Assembly (NCBI GenBank): GCA_964627665.1 | Contig: CAZVKG010000006.1 | Location: forward strand, 17,110-81,109 | Direction: 5' to 3' | Origin: UBA1351 sp964627665 | GTDB taxonomy: Bacteria > Bacillota > Clostridia > Lachnospirales > Vallitaleaceae | Length of the DNA stretch: 64,000 bases | Shown here: positions 54,546-62,727 of the stretch, in pieces | Numbering within the stretch: position 1 is the first letter of the stretch | How the letters are laid out: every line of letters begins with the position of its first letter | Translations under genes and position numbers: made by a program | The notes under the pieces: generated by a model | Seen by the model: the letters and a program-made list of their open reading frames with translations, nothing else | The model's database searches: none | Told to the model about the DNA's origin: nothing

Positions 54546-54601
54546 GGTACGCCTCTTTCTGAGCAAGACTACTATGTCTGCCCAGAAAAAGTATACCATG
54601 A
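54542..54601. repeat. 60-bp end repeat of the Tn554-like element
   Basis: An imperfect inverted repeat: TCATGGTA...TTTCTGAGCA, a 13-base centre, TGCCCAGAAA...TACCATGA. It matches the 60-bp unit at 57786-57845 at 47 of 60 positions and overlaps the tnpA start. I read it as the right-end recombinase site of the element. Confidence 0.75.
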
Positions 54602-54616
54602 CAGCATCTAAGGACT

Positions 54617-54655
54617 ACTATTGACGTTATATTCAACCATATCAGGAATAAATCA
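54617..54655 (-). pseudogene. Second displaced tail of a maff2-like gene
   Basis: On the minus strand the sequence reads CCTGATATGGTTGAATATAA, close to the last codons of the maff2-like gene (SDMFEYN). It stands just outside the 60-bp end repeat, in the same place as the real gene end relative to the repeat at 57.8 kb. Only about 30 bases are recognisable. Confidence 0.5.
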
Positions 54656-54703
54656 AATCATATTTATATGAACCATTTCAAATTTTAACAAATGAATGTA
54701 CGC

Positions 54704-54747
54704 AAAAAAAGATTCTGTAACCATATAATAGTTGCAAAATCTTTTTA
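54704..54747 (-). terminator. Terminator of the M23 peptidase gene
   Basis: On the minus strand AAAGATTTTGCAAC pairs imperfectly with GTTACAGAATCTTT and runs into TTTT. It lies about 110 bases past the stop. Confidence 0.75.
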
Positions 54748-54852
54748 TCAAGTATATTCAATTTGTTATTGCAATTTAAGAAGTATATTCAATATGTATA
54801 ACATAATGTTTATTAGCTAAAAATGCTTCAAATAAGTCATCTTTTAAGCAAA

Positions 54853-56241
54853 TTATCCAATATAATCATATGGATTCACCGCATTTCCATCCACAATAAC
54901 TTCAAAATGAAGGTGAGGTCCTGTACTATTACCCGTATTCCCCGATTTTGCAATGGTCTCACCTTGACCAACAACTTCGCCATATTCCACCAATAATTTA
55001 CTATTATGTGCATAACGCGTAGTTATCCCATTTCCATGATCTATATCAACTCTATATCCATAAGCATTATCCCAGCCTGCAAATATAACCTGTCCACCAT
55101 CAGATGCTTTTACAGTAGTACCTGACGAAACCGCCATATCAAGACCTCTGTGTGTCTTCCCCCATCTTGGTCCATAAGATGAAGTTAATCTGTAATAATT
55201 TAAAGGCGTTACAAAAAAACCAGCCGGACCATCCTCTGGTACAGGGGCTGTCCCAATTAAAACCAATTGGGATACTGGTTCTGTTACTACAAGGCTTTCC
55301 ATAATCGATTCATTAACGATTTCATCATTAACAATATCAACATCCATCTTCAATAATTCTTTACCCTCTTCACCTTCTTCAGCTATAACTGTCAAACCAG
55401 AATATATAGTATTATTCTCTTGATATACTACCTCTGGAGGAATAGAATTTATTTCAGTAGCCTTGTAACAATTAACAATCGATAATTCCGGAATTAACTT
55501 CTCAACTACAAGTTTTTCACCAATTTGAAGTGTTTTCTCACGTTTTTCTAACCAAGGATTTAGCTCATAAAGTTCTAAAAGACTCATTTCATTTTTTTCT
55601 GCAATTAATGAAGCTGAATCGCCTGATTCAATAGTATATTCTGCCGGTTCTGAATTTAACCTCAATAACTCTTCAACCACATTTGTAACATTAGATATAT
55701 TCTGTGAATCTTTTACCACAGATTCCACAATCACCTTCTCATTAAAATCCAACTTTGTTAAAACTTCGGATGGTTCATAAGATACATCATTGACAATTTC
55801 ATTATTTCTTGTATATGTAGGATTGGGTCCAGCCATTACAAAGTTTCGTTCAACAATTTCTGCTGATAATGTTGGTATAGCTTCAAAATCAATATTCACA
55901 TTTTCTCCATCTATAGTCACTTCAATATCTTTTGTATTCTCTGTAGATAATTCTACAACTTTCGTTAAAACCTGTTCTATTTCATCTTCTGACTCAAAAT
56001 AATATATCTTGTCATCTACAGATAATTCATATATTAACTCTATTGGCTCTTTATTCTCTGCTTTAGATTCTTCGTAATAATCGTTATTAAAGACTTGTTT
56101 TTCTTGATCTACCGTAGACGATTCGGATTTCGATATCTGTTTATTCATTAAACCGTTACCTGCGAAATCAGCTACTGTAAAACCCATCAATATTATTAGA
56201 AGCATTATCCCTATGCCTCCAAATAACCATTTCTTCATCAC
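54853..56241 (-). CDS. Membrane-anchored LysM-G5-M23 peptidoglycan endopeptidase
   Basis: An N-terminal membrane helix (FGGIGIMLLIILMGFTVADF) is followed by about 170 unassigned residues, a LysM domain (about 200-250; YTIESGDSASLIAEKN), a G5-like domain (VVYQENNTIYSGLTVIAEEG) and a C-terminal M23 peptidase with zinc ligands in THRGLDMA and GPHLHFEV. It should cleave peptide cross-links in the wall. GTG start (56241) suits GGAGG; ATG follows at once. It lies in the decayed element beside the metal-efflux genes, with opposite direction. Confidence 0.85.
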   Translation of the reverse strand: MMKKWLFGGIGIMLLIILMGFTVADFAGNGLMNKQISKSESSTVDQEKQVFNNDYYEESKAENKEPIELIYELSVDDKIYYFESEDEIEQVLTKVVELSTENTKDIEVTIDGENVNIDFEAIPTLSAEIVERNFVMAGPNPTYTRNNEIVNDVSYEPSEVLTKLDFNEKVIVESVVKDSQNISNVTNVVEELLRLNSEPAEYTIESGDSASLIAEKNEMSLLELYELNPWLEKREKTLQIGEKLVVEKLIPELSIVNCYKATEINSIPPEVVYQENNTIYSGLTVIAEEGEEGKELLKMDVDIVNDEIVNESIMESLVVTEPVSQLVLIGTAPVPEDGPAGFFVTPLNYYRLTSSYGPRWGKTHRGLDMAVSSGTTVKASDGGQVIFAGWDNAYGYRVDIDHGNGITTRYAHNSKLLVEYGEVVGQGETIAKSGNTGNSTGPHLHFEVIVDGNAVNPYDYIG

Positions 56242-56374
56242 GTTGTAGTCCTCCATGTTCTATTTCTCGTCAATGTTTAGCTTAAGCAAAATCCATTTTA
56301 CTTTATCACACTTTTGTGACATTTTCAAGTCAAACCCCAAACCCAAACAAATAATATAAACAAATAAAAAGCAC

Positions 56375-56431
56375 TTGACAATTGAATGTATGTTCAACTA
56401 TAATAAACTTAACAATTGAACAACTATTCAA
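56375..56431 (+). promoter_or_regulatory. Metal-responsive promoter with two ArsR/SmtB-type operators
   Basis: -35 TTGACA (56375-56380) and -10 TATAAT (56399-56404) are 18 bp apart. TTGAATGTATGTTCAA (56382-56397) fills the spacer and TTGAACAACTATTCAA (56416-56431) follows the -10. Both fit SmtB/CzrA-type sites. The regulator gene is second in the same operon. Confidence 0.85.
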
Positions 56432-56471
56432 CCATTAGGTTAGTAAATACTTAAAATTAGGAGGAATATAT

Positions 56472-57311
56472 ATGTCTCACGATCACAATCATCATAAACC
56501 AAGTAACATAGGAATTGCCTTTTTGCTAAACTTCAGTTTTTCAATCATTGAAATTTTTGGTGGGATACTAACAAACAGTACAGCTATTTTATCAGATGCT
56601 GTCCATGATTTAGGCGATAGTCTTGCTCTTGCATTATCCTTTTTTTCTGAACGCTTGAGTAAGAAAGAGCCCACCAAAAAGTACCCATATGGATTTAAAA
56701 GATTATCACTTATCGGCGCAATCATAAATATACTTGTTTTATCTGTAGGTACAGGTTATGTTATATCTGAAGCTATAGCATCCTTTCAAAGTCCACAGAA
56801 AGTTGATTCTATAGGAATGCTATGGTTGGCTTTTTTAGGTATTGTGATTAATGGTATTGCCGCACTTAGGATGAAAGGCTCAAAGAAAATTCTCGACAAA
56901 ACTGTTGTGATGCATCTTCTAGAAGACCTTATGGGTTGGGTAGCTGTTCTAGTTGTAAGTATAGTCATATATTTTACTAATTGGTATATATTAGACCCTG
57001 TTCTTTCTATGTTCATCGCTCTAGTTATTATACGAAATATATGGATAAACTCAAAACTAGTATTTGGGATTTTGATGCAATCAGTACCAGATGAAGACCT
57101 GTATAATGAGCTCAAAGAGCATATTGAATCTATTGAAGGTGTTAAACTTATTGATAACTTCAAACTGTGGAGTTTAGATGGCGAAGAACATATTGCAACC
57201 ATTACATTATCTGTACTAGTTAATGCTGATGTTCAGAACATTCGACTTAAAGCAAAAAGTATACTAAACAAACATAATATTAATCAAACTACAGTTGAAG
57301 TCATTGCATAG
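56472..57311 (+). CDS. Cation diffusion facilitator (zinc/cadmium efflux)
   Basis: A CDF transporter of 279 residues with a His-rich start (MSHDHNHH), six membrane helices and the metal site residues in LSDAVHDLGDS (helix 2) and MHLLEDLMGW (helix 5), the H..D form that favours zinc or cadmium. The C-terminal domain (about 200-279) is the usual ferredoxin-like dimer part. It should export metal using the proton gradient. GGAGG precedes the ATG; the ArsR gene follows by 11 bases. Confidence 0.9.
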   Translation: MSHDHNHHKPSNIGIAFLLNFSFSIIEIFGGILTNSTAILSDAVHDLGDSLALALSFFSERLSKKEPTKKYPYGFKRLSLIGAIINILVLSVGTGYVISEAIASFQSPQKVDSIGMLWLAFLGIVINGIAALRMKGSKKILDKTVVMHLLEDLMGWVAVLVVSIVIYFTNWYILDPVLSMFIALVIIRNIWINSKLVFGILMQSVPDEDLYNELKEHIESIEGVKLIDNFKLWSLDGEEHIATITLSVLVNADVQNIRLKAKSILNKHNINQTTVEVIA

Positions 57312-57322
57312 GAGAATATATC

Positions 57323-57679
57323 ATGGAAAAAAAAACCTCGACAGATTGTACACCAAACGATATAAAAATTGTTGAAACTGTTTCTGAAGAATTGGCAAAC
57401 TCGGAAAATATTGATACTGTTGCTAATTTTCTAAAAATCATTTCAGATCCAACCAGATTGAAAATAATAATGATTTTAGAAAACCATGAAGTCAGTGTCA
57501 ATGATATAGCTGTTTTGATGAATATGACTAAATCAGCAGTTTCGCATCAGTTAAAAGTCTTAAAAAATGCAGGATATATTAAGGATCGTCGTTCAGGCAA
57601 AAATAAGTATTATTCTCTATTCGATGAGCACATCATGGTTATTATTCACTCCGCATATGACCATGTAAATCATTGTTAG
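57323..57679 (+). CDS. ArsR/SmtB-family metal sensor
   Basis: 118 residues with a winged HTH (VNDIAVLMNMTKSAVSHQL) and a C-terminal helix bearing DEHIMVIIHSAYDHVNHC, the alpha-5 metal site of zinc sensors such as CzrA/SmtB. It would release the two operators ahead of the efflux gene when zinc is high. Cotranscribed with its target transporter. Confidence 0.9.
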   Translation: MEKKTSTDCTPNDIKIVETVSEELANSENIDTVANFLKIISDPTRLKIIMILENHEVSVNDIAVLMNMTKSAVSHQLKVLKNAGYIKDRRSGKNKYYSLFDEHIMVIIHSAYDHVNHC

Positions 57680-57699
57680 ACCAAGAAGTTCTTGTCATG

Positions 57700-57789
57700 T
57701 CAGAGATTATTCCATCTGCAATATGTCCTATTCCCCCTGTTTCCAAGCACAAAATTCATTAAACTATAAAGTGCATTTGCTTCTTTCAT
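57700..57789 (-). pseudogene. Stub of the first gene of a decayed Tn554-like element
   Basis: A 29-codon frame (MKEANALYSLMNFVLGN...) starts at an ATG placed in its 60-bp repeat exactly as tnpA starts in the other repeat. It stops early and nothing of a recombinase follows. It suggests that the neighbouring element lost its recombinase genes by deletion. Coding identity is uncertain. Confidence 0.4.
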
Positions 57790-57845
57790 GGCACACTTAT
57801 TTCTGAGCAAGACTATATATCCTGCTCAGAAAAAGTATGGCATGA
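57786..57845. repeat. 60-bp end repeat next to the maff2-like gene
   Basis: TTTCTGAGCA and TGCTCAGAAA flank a 13-base centre; arms extend imperfectly to TCATGG and CATGA at the outer ends. 47 of 60 bases match the unit at 54542-54601. It ends six bases before the maff2-like stop codon, marking the integration point. Confidence 0.75.
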
Positions 57846-57851
57846 CGACTT

Positions 57852-58082
57852 TTAACCGTTATACTCAAACATATCTGAAATACGCTGTTGCAATTCAGGA
57901 AGCACCGTACCCTCTATCAATGCATACAATCCAGCTAATAATAGGGCTCCAATCACGACAGAAATCAATATTTTGACCGCCGAATCAACCATTCCTTCAC
58001 CGCTATTTCCTGCTAGAATTGCTCTTCCTTTAATCATTACTTTTACCATTTCCATTTGTGCTTTGTTCATTAACTTTCTCAT
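57852..58082 (-). CDS. Maff2-like/VirB2-type small membrane protein
   Basis: 76 residues: a charged N-terminus, a GNSGEGMVDSAVK segment, one strong membrane helix (ILISVVIGALLLAGLYALI) and the tail VLPELQQRISDMFEYNG. This is the Maff2-type protein of clostridial conjugative elements, thought to be a pilin-like T4SS part. Its last codons appear to have been supplied by an integrated element; two other copies of the tail lie at 54.63 and 47.23 kb. GGAGG precedes the ATG. Confidence 0.75.
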   Translation of the reverse strand: MRKLMNKAQMEMVKVMIKGRAILAGNSGEGMVDSAVKILISVVIGALLLAGLYALIEGTVLPELQQRISDMFEYNG

Positions 58083-58140
58083 TTCATTACCTCCGTAAGT
58101 TTAATTTTGTTTTTTATTTTTAATCGGGACTTGCCCTTGA

Positions 58141-58488
58141 TTAAACGTAGTAACCAATAATCAGATTAAGTGTTGCAGAAGCTAGAACTGCTCCTATAAC
58201 TGAAACAATCACCGTAACAATACGGTTGTTCCACTTCTTCTGATCGATTTCATCTGCTGCACTTCTTCTAATGAAGAAATAAATAATCAGCAAAACACCG
58301 ACAATGGGAGCTAAAACCATTAGCCATGTCGTTACATCTTGAATTAATTTTTCAGTACCTTTGACAATTTGACTGTCCTTAACCGTATCCGCCATAACTG
58401 GAACCGTTGACATCATCATTACGACCAGCGTTCCTAAGATCGTCTTTAAAAGATTCCTTGCTTTCATTTTTAGTGGTTTAAATTTCAC
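58141..58488 (-). CDS. VirB2/TrbC-like pilin-type protein
   Basis: About 115 residues: a signal-like helix (LLKTILGTLVVMMMSTVPVMA), a short loop and two membrane helices (WLMVLAPIVGVLLIIYFFI and VTVIVSVIGAVLASATLNLI), the usual plan of VirB2/TrbC pilins. The start codon is uncertain: two GTGs (58497, 58488) suit the GGCGG; the second is better spaced. Its start overlaps the virD4 stop. Confidence 0.7.
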   Translation of the reverse strand: MKFKPLKMKARNLLKTILGTLVVMMMSTVPVMADTVKDSQIVKGTEKLIQDVTTWLMVLAPIVGVLLIIYFFIRRSAADEIDQKKWNNRIVTVIVSVIGAVLASATLNLIIGYYV

Positions 58489-60547
58489 CTTGTTCACCGC
58501 CTTTCATATTTCGCATATAAACAAAATTCGATTTTTCTTCTTGGGTGTAATACTCCCAAATATTCCATGTATCAATGGCATTAGAAGCTTTTCTTTGATT
58601 TCGTTTTCCTTCTCTTTTTTCACGCACCTTTCTGTTGTGTTCTTTGTCTCCAAGTCCAAAGAGGGTATTAAAAAACCACTCCGATAGATCTGGCAATCGC
58701 ATCATTGCCGGGTGATTTCTCGAAGTGATTAATGTATAAGGTCTATTGATTCGTCTGATCTCATCCACCGTTAATAAAGCTCGGTGAGTCAGATTTACAC
58801 TATGGGAACTTGATGGATTAGAATATTTACCATGAGATGAACTTAAAGAATAAGTGGATACGGTATAGTTCCCCAGCTTTTTTGATATTTCATCCAAAGT
58901 TCCCAAATCATCTGCCTGAAGATAAAGCCAGGTTTCACAGTTGGATTTAATGGTTCCAGCGACTTCTTTGCCATACTTCTCATCCAGTTGCATAAAGCTT
59001 TGAAGGAATAAATTGAAACGAATGCCTCTACCACCACCTACAGTCAGCTTATTAGCAAAGTCTGGTATTTTGACAAAGTTGCCAAATTCCTCAAGCATGA
59101 AGTTTACACGTCTTTTTAATCGTCCACCTCTTTCATCTGCATTTTTAACCAGTTGCATATAGCATTGATTAACAAAGAGACTGGCTAAACTATAATAGGT
59201 TGTCTTTTCATCAGGAAGCACAATAAACAGTACCTGCTTGTCTGTTCCCATTTTCCTTAAGTCAAAGTCACTGGCCTCTGACATAGAATGAATGAGTGGG
59301 TTTGTAAATAACCTTAATGTTGTCAGCGCTGAAGTATAAAATGATCCTCTCGTTTTACTTGGAGCAACTTCACTAATGGCAAGTAAGGCTTTTGCAGGAT
59401 GATGTGCCGGCATGTTCTTCATGTATTTGATGATAGGCATTGCCCCATCCACTACTTTGCACATCTCACTGATGAAGAAATAAACATTACTCATGTTCTG
59501 ATATCTTCTGTCTTTACCATTACGATTATCATAAATGACTGCCATAATAGCACTGGCAATAATACTGGCTTCACCGTTGGTCCATATTTTTTCATTATGA
59601 CTATTCTCCGGTACAAGGGCAGCTGTTAAATCCCATGTGGCATCGACTGCTTTAGGAATATTATTTTCATCAATGGCATCAATAACTGGCTGTAAGAAGT
59701 TATAGCGATCACTCTTTAGGGGATTTTTAAAGTCAATGCAAATAACCTCATAACCAAGCGCTTCAAAATAGGGATAGGTATAAGTGAAGATTTCACCTTT
59801 TGGGTCACTTATAACTAAGCTTTCAGCAGAAAGTCCAAGCAGTCCGACCGATTGGAGCACCACTGACCTTGTTTTTCCTGATCGTGTTGCACCAATACAG
59901 AGACTATGGGTATCCTCATCAATGTAAAATATCTTTTCTGCATCACCCTCTTGATGAAAACCAACAACAATACCACCTTGGTTTAGCTTGGGTATCGAAT
60001 ATTTCTGCGTATCGGTTTCTGGCAAGTCTTTTTCATTTGACTCTTCATTAGTTCTTTCTGGTAACCTTTGAAGAGATTCTCCTTGGGATAAGCTTTTTTC
60101 TTTTGGACTTTTTTCTTTTTCTTCATCCTGCTTGGTCCTTTCCATTAATATTTTTAATTCGTTTTTTCTAAGCTTTATAGATTTAAAGCCTTTGTTCTTT
60201 TCTTCTTCTGTGAGCCATCTTGCTGATCCGAATTGCATTTGTCCTGCTCTAACTGGCGTGGCTATATCTGGTGTAATTGCGTCTAAATCTGATTGATAGG
60301 GTTTCATATTTGCCAGGTAGAAATACATAGAGCACAGAAAGATAAAACCTTGCAAATAGAGAAATAGCGACAAATGTTGACCACTTGCCGCCATACTTTC
60401 AAAACATGATTTTATTGGAATAAAGGTGAGCACCTTCATTTTTCCTGATAATAAAAAATGTAGGTTCGTGGAAAAATAAATATTCATCCATAAACCTACA
60501 AGAAATATTAGTGCTGATATCATCAGCTTCAGTTGTTTATACTTCAT
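58478..60547 (-). CDS. virD4: VirD4/TraG-type coupling protein
   Basis: The T4SS coupling ATPase that brings the relaxase-DNA complex to the channel. Two or three N-terminal membrane helices (about 5-85), Walker A GATRSGKTR at 219-227, SDPKGE near 250, and a late motif with VNFMLEEFGNF near 480. A charged linker (about 130-180) precedes the motor. 689 residues, complete. It lies directly after the small helical gene and the relaxase. Confidence 0.9.
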   Translation of the reverse strand: MKYKQLKLMISALIFLVGLWMNIYFSTNLHFLLSGKMKVLTFIPIKSCFESMAASGQHLSLFLYLQGFIFLCSMYFYLANMKPYQSDLDAITPDIATPVRAGQMQFGSARWLTEEEKNKGFKSIKLRKNELKILMERTKQDEEKEKSPKEKSLSQGESLQRLPERTNEESNEKDLPETDTQKYSIPKLNQGGIVVGFHQEGDAEKIFYIDEDTHSLCIGATRSGKTRSVVLQSVGLLGLSAESLVISDPKGEIFTYTYPYFEALGYEVICIDFKNPLKSDRYNFLQPVIDAIDENNIPKAVDATWDLTAALVPENSHNEKIWTNGEASIIASAIMAVIYDNRNGKDRRYQNMSNVYFFISEMCKVVDGAMPIIKYMKNMPAHHPAKALLAISEVAPSKTRGSFYTSALTTLRLFTNPLIHSMSEASDFDLRKMGTDKQVLFIVLPDEKTTYYSLASLFVNQCYMQLVKNADERGGRLKRRVNFMLEEFGNFVKIPDFANKLTVGGGRGIRFNLFLQSFMQLDEKYGKEVAGTIKSNCETWLYLQADDLGTLDEISKKLGNYTVSTYSLSSSHGKYSNPSSSHSVNLTHRALLTVDEIRRINRPYTLITSRNHPAMMRLPDLSEWFFNTLFGLGDKEHNRKVREKREGKRNQRKASNAIDTWNIWEYYTQEEKSNFVYMRNMKGGEQGEI

Positions 60548-60560
60548 CTCTTACATCACC

Positions 60561-61010
60561 TCACAGTTCTATCCCATCATCAGCAACCATTTCGAGGTCT
60601 TCAAGCTTCTCATGGCGTAGAATCTCCGGGACAATCAATTCGATTTTTTCAAGAATCGAACCGATGGCTTTTTCATCCTTATAATTCAAGTTACCATTAA
60701 GCCCCACATAGTTCACTAGGCTTGAATGGATTAATTTTAAGTACGTTTCACCAAACATCCGATTGGCATTAATGAGTCCTGATCGTTTAGCAAAATCCTC
60801 TTTTGCACCTTCAAGACTTGTAAAATAATGCCCTAATGTAACGGAGTTACCATCATAGGTATATCGCCAAGTCACAAATTCAAAGCCATCCTGCATTTTA
60901 CCCATAGCTAAAACATGTCCATCATGTTCTAAAATTTTACGATAGCCCTCTCTTAATCCATCCGCCTTCAATGGTTTTAGTTGATTGTAAAGTTCCATTA
61001 ATTTTGTCAT
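60561..61010 (-). CDS. Hypothetical protein between relaxase and coupling protein
   Basis: 149 residues: an N-terminal helix, a beta-rich middle (FVTWRYTYDGNSVTLGHYF) and a helical acidic C-terminus. No motif recognised. Similar-sized genes occupy this place in other clostridial mobilisation regions, so a link between relaxase and VirD4 is possible. AAAGGTGG precedes the start. Confidence 0.65.
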   Translation of the reverse strand: MTKLMELYNQLKPLKADGLREGYRKILEHDGHVLAMGKMQDGFEFVTWRYTYDGNSVTLGHYFTSLEGAKEDFAKRSGLINANRMFGETYLKLIHSSLVNYVGLNGNLNYKDEKAIGSILEKIELIVPEILRHEKLEDLEMVADDGIEL

Positions 61011-61029
61011 TCAATCGTCCACCTTTCTT

Positions 61030-61986
61030 TTACATACTGTTTTCACTTTCTTTGTCCCAGTTAAGCCCTTTGCCTTTCTTTGTTTCTTCGATTTTTTCTT
61101 TGAGTGCTTCCCCTTCCAGTGTTGATAAAGGATAGTTCTTGCCTGTATCTAATGGATCATCCATTTTAACAATTTTAACTGCCGATAAAAGCATTTCCAT
61201 TTTACCTTGAGAAAGCTTAGCATCCATCCTCTGACTGTTTAATTCAAAAGCTTTTAACAGTGCTTCCTTGGTAAAATGCTCAGGTGGATATAACTTTCTG
61301 TTTCTGCATTTTTTGCCCTCCCCATTTGTAAAGGTAATATATTTTCTAGTATCACTCCAATCCACTTGATAGCCTAATGCCTTCATATTAGCTATGAACT
61401 CTTCCTTGCTTCTAGCAATCCATTTCACTTTTTTCACTGCTAAGAAGAGTTCATATTTCCAACTATGACCTTTTTCTTTAGAACGATATTCACCTCGATT
61501 CAAATGACTGCCTGATTTGCCCTGGGTAATAATCAATCCGTATTTTTTGCAAACATCATCAGAATAATCTTTCATCATATGAAGTTGCTCTGCACTTTGT
61601 TTCCACTTTATGCCTGTTTTCTTATTGACAGTGTTTACAACAAAATGGGTGTGAAGATGATCTCTGTCTGTATGGACTGCATAAGCAACTTGAAAACCTT
61701 TAAAGGTTTCCATTTGAACCAGCTCATCCGCAATTTGTTTGACGATTTCCGGTGTCACCTTATCATAAGGAGCAAAGCTCTGAGTGAAATGAATGTATTG
61801 TCTACCCTTTAATTTACTGTATTCCGACTTCGTCATGAAAAACTCGTTATAAGCCGTATTTACTTCACAATTGTGACCACCTTTAAGATTTTCATCTGTT
61901 TTCGCGGGATTGATAATATATTTTAAGACTCTGTTAAGCGCTGATAAGGTGTTGTTTTTCCCGTTAATAAATTCAATAACAGCCAT
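61030..61986 (-). CDS. mobA: MOBP-type relaxase
   Basis: 318 residues. The relaxase core has the three-His metal site HTDRDHLHTHFVVN near residues 105-118 and the upstream strand YIHFTQSFAPYD. It nicks at oriT and stays bound to the 5' end of the transferred strand. The nicking tyrosine is not assigned; candidates lie in the first 60 residues. ATG at MAVIEF is used; a GTG two codons earlier overlaps the stop of the gene before. Confidence 0.85.
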   Translation of the reverse strand: MAVIEFINGKNNTLSALNRVLKYIINPAKTDENLKGGHNCEVNTAYNEFFMTKSEYSKLKGRQYIHFTQSFAPYDKVTPEIVKQIADELVQMETFKGFQVAYAVHTDRDHLHTHFVVNTVNKKTGIKWKQSAEQLHMMKDYSDDVCKKYGLIITQGKSGSHLNRGEYRSKEKGHSWKYELFLAVKKVKWIARSKEEFIANMKALGYQVDWSDTRKYITFTNGEGKKCRNRKLYPPEHFTKEALLKAFELNSQRMDAKLSQGKMEMLLSAVKIVKMDDPLDTGKNYPLSTLEGEALKEKIEETKKGKGLNWDKESENSM

Positions 61987-61991
61987 AATCA

Positions 61992-62348
61992 CTACATCTC
62001 ATCTAATTCATGATCTAGTTCATTGGCTAAATCCTTTAAATCCTCAAGCATCTTCTGACTGAATTCAGATTTAACACCTACAGCCTCATATAGATCAGAT
62101 AATGCGCCAATTATCATTCCAGGATTCTCTTCAAAAAGTTTTGATTGCCTAATGTCTTGCGATATTAAAAAGTCTTGTCCTTCAGCATATTGTCCCTTAA
62201 TTACAACATCCACTGCATAAGAACCTTCAGTAATGCCTATGGTGGTATACTTTCCATCTGTCGGTAATTGATTGAAATAATTAGCTGCTTCCTGAAGGTT
62301 GTCTTTCCATTCACATCCATTTCCAAACCGATAAATATGATAATTCAT
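61992..62348 (-). CDS. Hypothetical protein of the mobilisation operon
   Basis: 118 residues with a small alpha/beta start (MNYHIYRFGNGCEWKDN) and an acidic helical end (ELDHELDEM). It lies between mobC and the relaxase with coupled spacing at both ends. It could be an antirestriction- or relaxosome-type accessory, but no motif supports a specific call. Confidence 0.65.
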   Translation of the reverse strand: MNYHIYRFGNGCEWKDNLQEAANYFNQLPTDGKYTTIGITEGSYAVDVVIKGQYAEGQDFLISQDIRQSKLFEENPGMIIGALSDLYEAVGVKSEFSQKMLEDLKDLANELDHELDEM

Positions 62349-62354
62349 TTGTCA

Positions 62355-62663
62355 TCACCTCTTCCCTTTCAATAATTTGCACAACTCATCCCATAAACCG
62401 GTGAATGCTTCTCTAGTTTTCGTTAGATTAACCTCCTTGATTTTTCCTTGATGGGCTAATACAGTCAACTGGTTTAAGTTGTTACCTATTTTAGATAATT
62501 GATGGTTCATCTCTTTAATGTCATCAAAAAAAACAATCTCCTTGTCCAGTGCGGACAGGGAGACATATTTACTGATTGAATGATTTGATTTTTCAGCTTT
62601 CTTTTTTATTTTATTGTATTCGGCTTCTGTTACTCGGAAACCGATGAATTTGGTTTTGTTAAT
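62355..62663 (-). CDS. mobC: MobC-type relaxosome protein with apparent AUU start
   Basis: 102 residues: an N-terminal ribbon-helix-helix-like part (KTKFIGFRVTEAEYNKIKKK), then ISKYVSLSAL, and the MobC hallmark NNLNQLTVLAHQGKI. It helps the relaxase open oriT. No ATG, GTG or TTG is available at the conserved start; GGAGGTGATACC leads to ATT AAC AAA ACC, so ATT is the likely start codon. It was easy to miss for this reason. It lies upstream of the relaxase. Confidence 0.8.
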   Translation of the reverse strand: MNKTKFIGFRVTEAEYNKIKKKAEKSNHSISKYVSLSALDKEIVFFDDIKEMNHQLSKIGNNLNQLTVLAHQGKIKEVNLTKTREAFTGLWDELCKLLKGKR

Positions 62664-62678
62664 GGTATCACCTCCAAT

Positions 62679-62707
62679 AAAAAAGCACCTATAGTTTTAA
62701 AAGGTGC
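62679..62707 (-). terminator. Terminator between the DUF3800 gene and mobC
   Basis: On the minus strand GCACCT pairs with AGGTGC, followed by TTTTTT. It directly precedes the mobC ribosome site, so mob genes must be expressed by read-through or from an unseen promoter. Confidence 0.8.
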
Positions 62708-62727
62708 AATTCACTATCATCGTAGTA

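Noticed and set aside
54546..54599. An 18-codon N-terminal extension of the TnpA-like recombinase
   Set aside because: It reads through the 60-bp inverted repeat and has no ribosome site; the ATG at 54545 has GAGG at proper distance.
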